Shown here one piece after another: positions 1 to 8,887 of a stretch of DNA of 64,000 nt. Position 1 is the first letter of the stretch, and the number at the start of each line of letters is the position of its first letter. Both the position numbers and the translations under genes were made by a program. The stretch spans positions 34,457-98,456 of the forward strand of contig CALBKM010000051.1 of assembly GCA_937895705.1 (NCBI GenBank), read 5' to 3'. Under the pieces are notes generated by a model. That model saw only the letters and a list, made by a program, of their open reading frames with translations. It made no database searches and had not been told where the DNA came from. The DNA comes from an uncultured Clostridia bacterium. GTDB lineage: Bacteria > Bacillota > Clostridia > Lachnospirales > Lachnospiraceae.

Positions 1-3000
1 GGGCCGGAACAATCAACTGAACATGGTTTGCACGCAGCAATTCAAAAATCGGTTCCCAGATATACACATCCTTTGCGGCTCCGAACGGGTTGTCGATAAA
101 GATTACCTTTCGTAAGCCTGCCGCATCCCCCTTCGGGGAATAAATGCTGGAAATATAATTGATTACCGCAATCAAGAACTGAATATAAATACCCTGTGAC
201 TGGCCGGTACTTCCCACCGCCTCTTCGTAACGCAAATGTCTGCTCTGTTCCTTAATACGTTCTCTCTTGTATAACAAAAGCTTAATGGCGTTCATATCCG
301 AAACAATTACGGAGAACAACTTTTTATAAGACAGTGCCGTCCGGATATATTTCATTCGCTCCGCCGGATTTGCAATCTCATCCACCGCCTGTATGACTTC
401 ATCGATATAACTTGTCATCCGTTCCTTAAAAAACTCTTCCTTCACATACGGAATCTGAAGGGAAATCATCGGAATCTGCTCGCCGTCCAACATAATCTTG
501 GAAAGTTTCGGCAGACGCTCCAAATCTGCCTTGATGTTCAGACAACGCTGCAGACACTGGCTTTCAAAATTCTCCTTAATGGTTTCCAAATCGCCCAACC
601 CGGCTTCGATTCGAGTACGCTCCAACTGCAGACATTCTGTCACTTCCTTCAGACCACGAATCACTTCTTCCGTCTCTCTTCCGCTCTTCGGCATCATTAC
701 ACTGCCACCGATTTCTTCCGCAAGTGCCTGGGCACCCAATACCTGCAGGGTTTCCATGGTCTTCTGGCGGTTACGGTAAAACTCTTCCTGACGCTTTAAC
801 AGTTCTCTTCCGCAAGCGGCATACCGTTCCCTTGCTTCCTTGTAACAATCCGCCAGACGTACATTGTTCTCCAGGCGTCCGCAATCTGCGGTCAACGGTT
901 CCGAACCCTCAAACATCCGGGAAATCTCGTTGCGAATCACCGTATAGGCAGACAATTCTTCCGCTAATTCCGCCTGAGAATGCTTCAACTCTCCGATTTC
1001 CTTCTTCTTCTGTTCGATTTGTTGACGACGCTTTACAATAAAGGACGATAACGCCTCTCCCGTCAACTCTACCGGATGATACTCTCCGTATTTTTCTATA
1101 ATCGTCGCTTCCGCCTGACCGTTCTTACCCTCCAGACGGAACAATTTCTCCTGTATCTGCTTGATCCGGCGTTCCAGCTCCTCCGCTTCCTTCGCCAACG
1201 TTTCTATCTCTTCCCTGCGCCTTAAAAGCTCCGCTTCGGAGGTCTCGTACACCTCGTTCTTATCGTACAGTTCCGACAGCTCCGCCACACTGAAATCCCT
1301 GTTGCGGATATTGCGCAGCAACCGGTTCATGGCCGCCACATAAGAATCCAAAAGACGCTGCTTATCCTCCAGAGAGGAAGCCTCCGTATGAAGTGCCGCG
1401 ATTTTACCGTCGATTTGTACCGCCAGTTCCCCGATATCGTAAGATACCTCTGCAGCTTCACCCTCCGTATCGTAAACGGAATAACTTTCCCAGGTACGCC
1501 GCAGTTCCTCGCCACGGGCACGAAGACTGTCTGCTTCCGCCTTTTTCGCCTCATACTCTGCTTCCAACGCTTCCGCTGCCGCTGCCGCATCCCGTTTCCA
1601 ATCTCCCAGACGTTCCTGCTTTTTCCTATAGTCCTGCAACAGCTTCTCTTTTTCTTCCGCTTGCTCGTTTAACAGCACCACCGCATGATACGAAAGGCTC
1701 TCTTTCTCCGCCTTTTTCATAACATCCTGCTGTCTTTCTTCCTCTGTCCGGACCGCCTTAATTCGTTCCGTAATCGCATTCAGGCGCTCCGTTTCTTCCC
1801 TCAGTTTCTCCGAAAGACCGTCTTCCGTACGATCGGTTCCGTACTCGGTCTTCTTTGCATACATACCGTCGTAATATTGCTTTACAAAGCCGGTTAAAAA
1901 CTCTTCATCCTCTTCATAGGCTTCCAGAAGCGTCTCCAGACGGCGGATTCCGTACTCTGCCTCTTCCTCGATACGGGACAAACGTACAATCTCCTTCTGT
2001 CTCGCCTTTTCTTCAAACAACGCCGCCCCGTCTCTTACGCAAAGGAGCATCTGCTCTCTATGAAACAAATCCTTCCCGGCACGCAAAGATTCCATACGAA
2101 GTAACGGTACCATGACACCCTCCGGCACACATTCCGCCAGAAGATGATCGTCAAATACCGTCTCAAACCCTTCCGTAATTACCGCAAAGGTCAGACCTGC
2201 GTACTTCTTCAACAACTCTTCCTGTTCTTCCGCCGATTTGGTCTGTAAGTATTCCGCACCGGTCATTGCCTTCTTTTTATGTCTCGTACAAATATATTCC
2301 TTTACCGTCTCCGCCGCCTCGGTGGAAGAAAACAGTTCTCCCGCCTCTACGGCCTGACGTCTTGCCTTTGCCGTCTGCATCTGCTCGGAAAGCTTTGCCT
2401 GCTCCGCATATGCCTCCCTGCAACGAGCACGCACTGCCATACGAAGCGCCCGGTAATCCTTTTCACCGTACGCTTCCGCAAGCTTATCCGCACGAACCTT
2501 TGCTTCCGCAAGCTTTGCCGATTCTTCCTCCGCAAGTACCACTCCGTTACGGTAGTTCTGAAGCTCCGTCCGGGCGGCGTGTACCGCATACACAGCCTCC
2601 TCCCGTTCCTTTTCCAGCTTTCCTTCCTCATCCTTTAGCGTATTATACTTTAAAGACGCCGTAACTCCCTGTTCCCTGCACTCCCGTTCAAGAGAGGACG
2701 CATCTTCCGCAAGTAAGAGGCCTACCGCATCCTTCTGTTCTTTTATCTTGCCGTACAGAACGGACAATTCTTTCTTTGTCTGCTCTGCCAAAACCTCGGA
2801 AACCGCAACTTCCCGTTCTACATCTTTTCTGGAATTTTCAGCGGTCTTGTACTTTAACAACGCTCCCGTCGATGCGCTCTCGGCTTTTCCCAAGGCTTCG
2901 GAAAGCTGGGCCTCGCAGGCTTCCTTTTTCAACTTGTACGCACGAACCAACGCGCAAATCTCCTCCTGAAGACCGCTCTGCTCCGTCATGGCCTGCAGCG

Positions 3001-4216
3001 TAACTGCCGTTTCGTCCCTTTTCTTCTTTTCTTCCAGGTATTCCAAATAGTCATTGGCACACTCTTTCTTTTTGAGTAACGCCACCAACGACTCTCTGCG
3101 CTCCGTTTTCTGTTCCTTTTCCTCCGTCAACAACTCCACCTGGGTCTTATATTCCCTGGCCAACTCCGCATCCTCGGAAATCCCGGCAGCCAGCAACTCT
3201 GCCTCGTAGGAACGCAACTCCTTTGTGACGGTTTCCTCGGCCGCCTTTAACTGCTCCGCCGCATCTTCCCTGCCGTCCAGATAATGTACTGCCGCATTAT
3301 AGATACGGTTTAACTGTGTTTTCGTCTCCTGCTGTTCTCCGTAAACGGAACCCAAAAGCTCCACACGGGAGGAAAACTCGGACAACACCTCTTCCTGCCG
3401 GTCAAAACTGCGCATGGCATCTTTCTGCTTCGCCAGCTCCACCAGCTTATCCTTCATGTCCAGGAGCGTCTGGGACATGGTATCCTCCGCATCTTCCTTC
3501 CCCGCTTTTCTGCGGAACGAAGTTCCGAGAATCTCTTCAATCAACAAATCCTCCACCACCTTACGGGTGGTTTTGTAATTACTTTCGAAATACGTACGTA
3601 CATGGCCCTCGGTCTTATTGATTCCGCGGATAATTTCCCATTCGCTCTCGTAAATACCGTAGTCCGCAATGAAGCTCTGGTACTCGCCTTTTCTGTCAAA
3701 CAAGCGCACAATCAGGGAGTTGTCTCGTTCCAACTCCTTCAAATAACGTCGCAATCCGCTGTACGTAATTCTTTCTTTCTCCTTTACCAACGGAAGATTG
3801 CGAATATCGTTTGCATTATAGTCCCGGTAAAAAATACAATAGTTGAAATACTCGATGGACGCCGTGTCTTTGGTTTCTCCTTCGGTTTCCGCTGCCTTTC
3901 TGGCACAAAAACCGGTAGTCATATATCGAAAACCGTTTTCTATATTCTCATCATCCAGCTGCCATTCGATTAAGGAATGGATGGTTTTACTTCCTTCGCC
4001 GGTACGGAACAATTTTTCAATCGGTTGTTTCTCATCCAATGTACAATTCGGAATCACATTCTGCAATAAAAGCAACATAAGTACACTTTTTCCGCCGCCG
4101 TTTGCCAAATCGTAAAGGGTATTTCCGCAAAACGGCTTCATCAAAAAGTCATCATAGGCCTGTGTTCCGAAATTGTATTTAACGTTATTTACACGAATAC
4201 GGTTAATATGCGGCAC
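1..4216 (-). CDS. jetC: JetC-like SMC ATPase of a Wadjet-type system (3' end outside window)
   Basis: A long open frame on the minus strand starts at GTG 4214-4216, behind AAAGGAGGAG, and runs off the left edge after about 1405 codons. Near the N-terminus there is a P-loop ANGGGKSV (residues 38-45). The middle is charged, Glu/Lys/Arg/Gln-rich sequence typical of SMC coiled-coil arms. The C-terminal head has an ABC signature GSTGQSQG (1335-1342) and a Walker B VIFIDNPFG (1371-1379). This head-coil-head layout is that of MukB/JetC condensin ATPases, which extrude DNA loops; in Wadjet the complex recognises small circular plasmids for cleavage. The start overlaps the 3' end of the JetB frame by 14 bases, so translation is coupled. 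Odd points: Walker B is Asp-Asn, not the usual Asp-Glu, and the first P-loop Gly is replaced by Leu. The family call is firm; the Wadjet subtype is inferred. Confidence 0.88.
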   Translation of the reverse strand, partial: MPHINRIRVNNVKYNFGTQAYDDFLMKPFCGNTLYDLANGGGKSVLMLLLLQNVIPNCTLDEKQPIEKLFRTGEGSKTIHSLIEWQLDDENIENGFRYMTTGFCARKAAETEGETKDTASIEYFNYCIFYRDYNANDIRNLPLVKEKERITYSGLRRYLKELERDNSLIVRLFDRKGEYQSFIADYGIYESEWEIIRGINKTEGHVRTYFESNYKTTRKVVEDLLIEEILGTSFRRKAGKEDAEDTMSQTLLDMKDKLVELAKQKDAMRSFDRQEEVLSEFSSRVELLGSVYGEQQETKTQLNRIYNAAVHYLDGREDAAEQLKAAEETVTKELRSYEAELLAAGISEDAELAREYKTQVELLTEEKEQKTERRESLVALLKKKECANDYLEYLEEKKKRDETAVTLQAMTEQSGLQEEICALVRAYKLKKEACEAQLSEALGKAESASTGALLKYKTAENSRKDVEREVAVSEVLAEQTKKELSVLYGKIKEQKDAVGLLLAEDASSLERECREQGVTASLKYNTLKDEEGKLEKEREEAVYAVHAARTELQNYRNGVVLAEEESAKLAEAKVRADKLAEAYGEKDYRALRMAVRARCREAYAEQAKLSEQMQTAKARRQAVEAGELFSSTEAAETVKEYICTRHKKKAMTGAEYLQTKSAEEQEELLKKYAGLTFAVITEGFETVFDDHLLAECVPEGVMVPLLRMESLRAGKDLFHREQMLLCVRDGAALFEEKARQKEIVRLSRIEEEAEYGIRRLETLLEAYEEDEEFLTGFVKQYYDGMYAKKTEYGTDRTEDGLSEKLREETERLNAITERIKAVRTEEERQQDVMKKAEKESLSYHAVVLLNEQAEEKEKLLQDYRKKQERLGDWKRDAAAAAEALEAEYEAKKAEADSLRARGEELRRTWESYSVYDTEGEAAEVSYDIGELAVQIDGKIAALHTEASSLEDKQRLLDSYVAAMNRLLRNIRNRDFSVAELSELYDKNEVYETSEAELLRRREEIETLAKEAEELERRIKQIQEKLFRLEGKNGQAEATIIEKYGEYHPVELTGEALSSFIVKRRQQIEQKKKEIGELKHSQAELAEELSAYTVIRNEISRMFEGSEPLTADCGRLENNVRLADCYKEARERYAACGRELLKRQEEFYRNRQKTMETLQVLGAQALAEEIGGSVMMPKSGRETEEVIRGLKEVTECLQLERTRIEAGLGDLETIKENFESQCLQRCLNIKADLERLPKLSKIMLDGEQIPMISLQIPYVKEEFFKERMTSYIDEVIQAVDEIANPAERMKYIRTALSYKKLFSVIVSDMNAIKLLLYKRERIKEQSRHLRYEEAVGSTGQSQGIYIQFLIAVINYISSIYSPKGDAAGLRKVIFIDNPFGAAKDVYIWEPIFELLRANHVQLIVPA

Positions 4217-4937
4217 CGTCTTCTCCTCCTTTGCTGCTTCGCTGCTGTAACTCGTACAGTCTGCCCTTCTCTTCTTCGAAGTACCTGCGTATCAGGGCAT
4301 GCATCCGGTTTGTGGGATAATAGCGTTCTCCCACTTCGGTAAAAAGTCCCTGGGACACCATAAAGTTAAATACCAGCTTTACAAAACCGCTTCTGGAACC
4401 GCGGCCGGCGCGTACACCCTGGGTGTCCTCATTGGCAATCACCGGCAGTTCGTCCCAGGACGCTGCCAATGCCTTAAAGCTGGTCTCCTCCGGCGTTTCA
4501 TTGGCAAACCGGTGAAGCTCCGACACCATGCCGGACAGTCCGTGATTTACCGCCTCCAGTAAATCCTCCAGCTTAACATATTCTCTGTAATTATAGGTGG
4601 CAGAGTCTTGATAAAAAAGAGCCGCTGCCTGATAAATCAAATAATAGCAAAGATATAATTCTTTGTTTAATCGCAATCCCATGATCCGCTTCAGATCTTC
4701 GTTGGAATAGCCGAATACGCGATTTTTCTCTCCCACGGCCACATACAACGCGTAATTATATTCATAGACACGAAGATTCAGCTTCTTCAACATTAACTCC
4801 AGAGCATCGCTTACTTCTCCGGACTCGTGGTACGCCTCGTACAGTCCGGTATTCTTCCCGTTTTTTGCCTCCACCGGCTCTCCCACAAGGAGTGCTGCCA
4901 AAAGCTCCGTTGCCTTCTCCAAACTCTTTTGTTCCAT
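4203..4937 (-). CDS. jetB: JetB-like kite subunit (DUF6063-type)
   Basis: This encodes 244 residues, the size expected for the MukE/kite-type subunit of a Wadjet condensin (I believe DUF6063). The sequence is mostly helical, with winged-helix-like stretches in the C-terminal third (around GFVKLVFNFMVSQG and YYPTNRMHALIRRYF) but no catalytic motif. In MukBEF and Wadjet complexes this subunit dimerises and bridges the kleisin to the SMC heads. The ATG is 2 bases after the jetA stop with GAGGCGGG upstream. Its 3' end overlaps jetC by 14 bases, giving an invariant A-B-C order. Assignment rests on size, fold impression and position between JetA and JetC; on its own the sequence would be called hypothetical. 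Confidence 0.8.
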   Translation of the reverse strand: MEQKSLEKATELLAALLVGEPVEAKNGKNTGLYEAYHESGEVSDALELMLKKLNLRVYEYNYALYVAVGEKNRVFGYSNEDLKRIMGLRLNKELYLCYYLIYQAAALFYQDSATYNYREYVKLEDLLEAVNHGLSGMVSELHRFANETPEETSFKALAASWDELPVIANEDTQGVRAGRGSRSGFVKLVFNFMVSQGLFTEVGERYYPTNRMHALIRRYFEEEKGRLYELQQRSSKGGEDGAAY

Positions 4938-4939
4938 TC

Positions 4940-6505
4940 CTAACCCGCCTCTTCTTCCTTCATCCGTTCAAATACAATCTCCGTGGTCACAAAACTCGCA
5001 TCCCGTTCCAGTCCCGCAATCCGGTGCACCAGTTCTTCCGCTTCCGGTTTCATGATCAGGCAGAACTTTAACCCGGAATATTTGTGCATGGACGAATCCT
5101 TTAACAACTCTGCAAGTATACCCTCAAAAAACGTATCCTGCTTTTTTGCAATCCGCTCCAGGTCGTATTCCTTCTTCTGGCACACATGCACCAGGAACGA
5201 ATAATAATCACTGTTCTTAAAAATACCGTCAAAAAACTTCAGCTCCAGCTTCCGGTTCAGCGAAGACAGCGATACACGGTCCGTTGACAGCAACTCGTCA
5301 AACAACGTTTTTACGATTGCCGCATAGTTTCCGGAAATACGCTCCTCTTCGATTTCATCGTCGAACCGGTACATCTCTTCCTTTGCTTCTTCCACCGCTT
5401 CTGCGGTTTCGCCGACTTCCGGCGGCACGGAAAGTAACTCATCCGTCTGCAATAACGTAAACTGCTTCTGCAGCTTCGGGAACAACAACGGTTCCACCAG
5501 ATGGGAAAGCAGCGTCACATCCTGCGCCTCTTCCGCAGCGGACACAAATCCGCGGAAGTCAAAGGCACCACGCAAACGGCTGAATTTATATTTGCGAATC
5601 ATCTCGTCGGCACGCATCTGCAAATCCATACAATCGGAAAGCAATTCTCCGTGATTTGCCATGGCTTTCTTAAGCTCTGTCTCCAGCTGATAGATTCCCT
5701 TTAGAGACTCCATATCCTTTACACCGTCCGCAGACTCCTCCGCCTTTGCCCGGGCACGCTCCATCAGCTCCATATTATGGGAAAACAATTTCTGTTCCTC
5801 GGAAAACCACCGCATTCCGGTCTGATTAAATTCCTCCAGAGCCTTTACGCCATCGAACACATTGCTGCCTAAAAGTGCCAGCACCTCTCGCTTTTGCAGG
5901 CGAAGGCGGTTCACCTCGCTGTTGATCCTGCGGATGACATCGATTCCGCCCTTAAAGTTCTTCGTGTGTATCATCTTTTCCAACAAAATCTGCTGGATAT
6001 TAATCTTGCTTTCCTCCCGGATTTCTTTCGTATCCAGATAAAACTCTATGGCATCCGCCGTCACGGAATACAATACCGTACTTCCCGAAAGGGTCGCATC
6101 GATTAATTTCATACGAACCGCTGCCTTTGTTTTTTTCACCGGATCGAAATATTCCATCACAAAGGGTTTCCCGTCATTCTTTAACTTGTCGAAAATATAA
6201 TCTATCAGTTCTTTTTCTTCCTCCGGCGGCAAGGACAACTCAAAATCTCTTGTCAGCACCCCGGAAAGAAAGGCCGCAATCTCCGGATATTGTAACGTTC
6301 TGTCGTTAAATTGATTCTCTTCGATAAAAAAGCGCAATACCGCCAGTGTTATATAACCCATATCAAGGAACGCATATTTTCCTTCCTTAAACAGGTGAAA
6401 CGCAGTATTCTGAAGGCAGAAAAACGGATAATACCGTCTCAGATTCCGCATACGGTCGCCGTGAAAATCGATAATATCATGCAGCATCTGATAAGTGCCG
6501 TCCAT
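4940..6505 (-). CDS. jetA: JetA-like kleisin subunit (DUF5716-type)
   Basis: This encodes 521 residues. The N-terminal half has short hydrophobic helices consistent with winged-helix domains; around residues 200-300 it becomes Glu/Lys/Arg-rich helical sequence, and the C-terminal end is again globular. This matches the MukF-like kleisin JetA that links the SMC heads; in Lachnospiraceae this family is annotated as Wadjet JetA (I believe DUF5716). The ATG has a strong site, GGGAGGAGG, 7 bases upstream. It lies 35 bases after the CRP-fold gene and 2 bases before jetB, so it belongs to a four-gene transcript. No nuclease motif is visible. Function is inferred from family and operon order. Confidence 0.82.
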   Translation of the reverse strand: MDGTYQMLHDIIDFHGDRMRNLRRYYPFFCLQNTAFHLFKEGKYAFLDMGYITLAVLRFFIEENQFNDRTLQYPEIAAFLSGVLTRDFELSLPPEEEKELIDYIFDKLKNDGKPFVMEYFDPVKKTKAAVRMKLIDATLSGSTVLYSVTADAIEFYLDTKEIREESKINIQQILLEKMIHTKNFKGGIDVIRRINSEVNRLRLQKREVLALLGSNVFDGVKALEEFNQTGMRWFSEEQKLFSHNMELMERARAKAEESADGVKDMESLKGIYQLETELKKAMANHGELLSDCMDLQMRADEMIRKYKFSRLRGAFDFRGFVSAAEEAQDVTLLSHLVEPLLFPKLQKQFTLLQTDELLSVPPEVGETAEAVEEAKEEMYRFDDEIEEERISGNYAAIVKTLFDELLSTDRVSLSSLNRKLELKFFDGIFKNSDYYSFLVHVCQKKEYDLERIAKKQDTFFEGILAELLKDSSMHKYSGLKFCLIMKPEAEELVHRIAGLERDASFVTTEIVFERMKEEEAG

Positions 6506-6540
6506 ACAGTTCCTCCTCCCGATTTTCTCTCGTAATCGTA

Positions 6541-8820
6541 TTAATGATTTTTATAATATGCCATCGTATCCACCAGCTCCTGCGGAAGCTCCACTCCGTT
6601 TTTCGTCAGCGCGAAATGACGAAGTTCCGTCTCACGAAGCTTCTTCGCATTCTCTCTTCGATGTCTTGCCATTGCATCCTCAAAGGCCGGCTGTTGCATC
6701 AGCTGTGCCCGGATGTTTTTCTCAAACGGACAATAGGTTGCCATAATTTCACGGGCCACCTTATTTAACTTCATGGCTCCGTTTACCTCGTTCTTCATCC
6801 ACATCTCATAATCCATGGCGAATACTTCCCGGTAATTGTTCTTACCCTTCTGAAGCTGCGCCTTCACCCGTTCCTTCCGCTCCTCGGAAATATCCCGGTT
6901 CTTCTTGTAGTACATCAGGTAATCCGTGTATTCCGATGTAAGAGACTTCATTTGGATGTTGTTCCAGGCTGCACCCTGAACGGTACGGCAAAGTTCCCAA
7001 CGATATCTTCCGCAAACACGAATCATCAAGTCGTCAACAGACACCTCCGCAAACAGCGGAAACAGGAAACGTCCCGGTGTGTCTCTGCGACGGCAGCTGA
7101 TATCCTGCCATACAATACTCTTGCTTCCCATGGTCGGGAATAAAATGATGTCCGGCAAAACTTCTGCCATTTTATACTCTTTTTCGATTCCCAGCTCTTT
7201 ATTTATGTACAAAAACTCACGATAGAACAAGGAATAATCCATACTGCGAAGCTTATCCACCGAAGCCTGTACCTTTTCTTTGGAAAGGTACGACCGTTCC
7301 GGATCTCCGCCCAAAAGCTCTTCGTATAAGAACGGCACAAAAATGCTGAGCTGTCCGTTTACCAAACGATGGTTGTAACGGAACAAATTCTGAATCTCGT
7401 AGTGTAACCGCTCGTCATAGTCCTTTAGTTTTTCCTTCTCTTCTTCCTCCGTAATCTGACCGCTCTTCTTCAGCTCACGGAGCATCTCGGAATATTCCTG
7501 GTCGAATTCGTTTTTGGAAGGCTCCCGCTTTCCTTCGTATACCCAGGAAAGCCACTCTCGTACGGTAAAAATATGACAGCCGTTTTCTTCCGTACTCACC
7601 GGCTCCGGCAAAAGCTTCTCCAGTTCCAACAGCTGGGACCGGGAAATCAACTTCTCATCCACAAAACCGAACTCCAAAAACAAACGAATCGGAAGCGCAA
7701 TCTCTGCATCGTCCATACCATAAGTTTTCCGGAAAATAATTTCATAAACCTGATAAAAAACATCCGCCAGCTTTCGACGAAGACGACGAACGTCATCCTC
7801 CGTGGAAGTTTTATCCTCCAAAGCGGCAAACTGCTTCAGCTGCCCGGTAAACTCGTTCGCTGTTTCCTCGGAAACTCCCGCAAAGGAAAGAATCTGCTCC
7901 AGTGCGTTTTCGCACGGTTCTTCTCCCTCCGGCAATTGTCCCGCACCGAGTTTTCTGGCATCTCTCTTTTTCTGATGGTCTGCAAACGGCTCACCGCCGT
8001 ACTTTTCAAACAACACAGTCAGCTCCGAAAGCTTTTTCTCCACCACATCCCGCAGCAATCCCGCTGCCTTTTTGGTCTCTGCGGACTTTGCCTTTTCTTC
8101 CAGTGCACAAAAGCAGAAAAACAGATTGTCCGCTCCGCCGTTCATTAACACAGCGCCCTGTCGGCGCAAAAACTCTCCGAATTTTTTACATTCCGCAAAC
8201 AACCAAAGTAACAACTCCACCTGTTCCCCGATATGGCGCATCACCACTTTGGCTCCGCAGGAAAAATAAATCTTCTGAGTCTCCGCCGATATCCTGGCAG
8301 ATTCCAGATAATACTCCAGCCATTCCGGGGTTTCGGATCGGGAAACCGTTTCCTTTCCGCCTCCCGGCAACTCTGCGGCACGCAATTCTTCCGCCTTACA
8401 ACGGGTACAATACTGGCGATACAATTCCGCAACCACATCCGACAGTGTCTTCGCTTCCTGTTCGTAACAGTGCAATGTCGTATGCAGTTCCGCAATAAAC
8501 CGTCCGAACATGGCGGTGATTCTTCCGCTGTACTCTTTATTTCCCTCCAAAAACACCTGCAACTCATCCGCCGAATTTGCCGGAAACGCAAACACCGTCA
8601 TTTCCTCCGTTGCGATACAATCGGCATTATAACTGCCGGTATACATATCCCAAATTCCGAGAAAATCCCCTGCAAAGACCGGAAGGCTGATACTGGAATT
8701 TATCAACTTTCCTTTGCCTTTCAGCACAACAAAAATACCGTCCGATGCCATACCTTCTTCGAACAGCTTCTCACCTGCCGGTACCTGATTCATAGCATTC
8801 ATTTTCATAGTAATCGCCAT
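6541..8820 (-). CDS. Large protein with N-terminal CRP/cyclic-nucleotide-binding fold, first gene of the jet operon
   Basis: This encodes 759 residues. Residues about 10-115 look like a CRP/cNMP-binding beta-roll (AGEKLFEEGMASDGIFVVLKG, then GDFLGIW, then ADCIATEE). The residues that hold the cyclic phosphate in E. coli CRP (Glu72, Arg82) align with Ile56 and Tyr64, so ordinary cAMP-type binding is doubtful. No helix-turn-helix follows. Instead there are about 640 residues of mostly helical, charged sequence that I do not recognise, with some cysteines (CTRC near residue 140). The start is ATG with GGGGTGAA upstream. It is the first gene before jetA (35-base gap), so it is probably a regulatory or sensory partner of the condensin. 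It is not any of the four canonical Jet subunits that I know. Confidence 0.7.
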   Translation of the reverse strand: MAITMKMNAMNQVPAGEKLFEEGMASDGIFVVLKGKGKLINSSISLPVFAGDFLGIWDMYTGSYNADCIATEEMTVFAFPANSADELQVFLEGNKEYSGRITAMFGRFIAELHTTLHCYEQEAKTLSDVVAELYRQYCTRCKAEELRAAELPGGGKETVSRSETPEWLEYYLESARISAETQKIYFSCGAKVVMRHIGEQVELLLWLFAECKKFGEFLRRQGAVLMNGGADNLFFCFCALEEKAKSAETKKAAGLLRDVVEKKLSELTVLFEKYGGEPFADHQKKRDARKLGAGQLPEGEEPCENALEQILSFAGVSEETANEFTGQLKQFAALEDKTSTEDDVRRLRRKLADVFYQVYEIIFRKTYGMDDAEIALPIRLFLEFGFVDEKLISRSQLLELEKLLPEPVSTEENGCHIFTVREWLSWVYEGKREPSKNEFDQEYSEMLRELKKSGQITEEEEKEKLKDYDERLHYEIQNLFRYNHRLVNGQLSIFVPFLYEELLGGDPERSYLSKEKVQASVDKLRSMDYSLFYREFLYINKELGIEKEYKMAEVLPDIILFPTMGSKSIVWQDISCRRRDTPGRFLFPLFAEVSVDDLMIRVCGRYRWELCRTVQGAAWNNIQMKSLTSEYTDYLMYYKKNRDISEERKERVKAQLQKGKNNYREVFAMDYEMWMKNEVNGAMKLNKVAREIMATYCPFEKNIRAQLMQQPAFEDAMARHRRENAKKLRETELRHFALTKNGVELPQELVDTMAYYKNH

Positions 8821-8857
8821 TTTTCACCCCGCTGTAAAAAAATAGATCCTAAGAAAC

Positions 8858-8863
8858 AGTATA
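8858..8863 (-). promoter_or_regulatory. Possible -10 box (TATACT) for the jet operon
   Basis: A good -10 hexamer, TATACT, sits about 38 bases before the start of the CRP-fold gene in the 67-base gap after tadA. The hexamer 17 bases upstream (TTTCTT) is a poor -35. The operon may therefore use a weak or activated promoter, or be read through from tadA; no terminator is visible after tadA. Confidence 0.35.
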
Positions 8864-8887
8864 CTCCTTTTTCTCCATAAAAGAAAG

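Noticed and set aside
498..3973. Many 60-130-codon open frames on the plus strand and other minus frames across the jetC region
   Set aside because: They are shadows of the long jetC frame: Pro/Arg/Ser-rich translations, no ribosome sites and no recognisable domains. The continuous JetC frame with P-loop, signature and Walker B explains the region.
1..8820. A JetD nuclease within the window
   Set aside because: No frame with a Toprim/DUF2220-like protein is present between 1 and 8820; it could only lie beyond the left edge.
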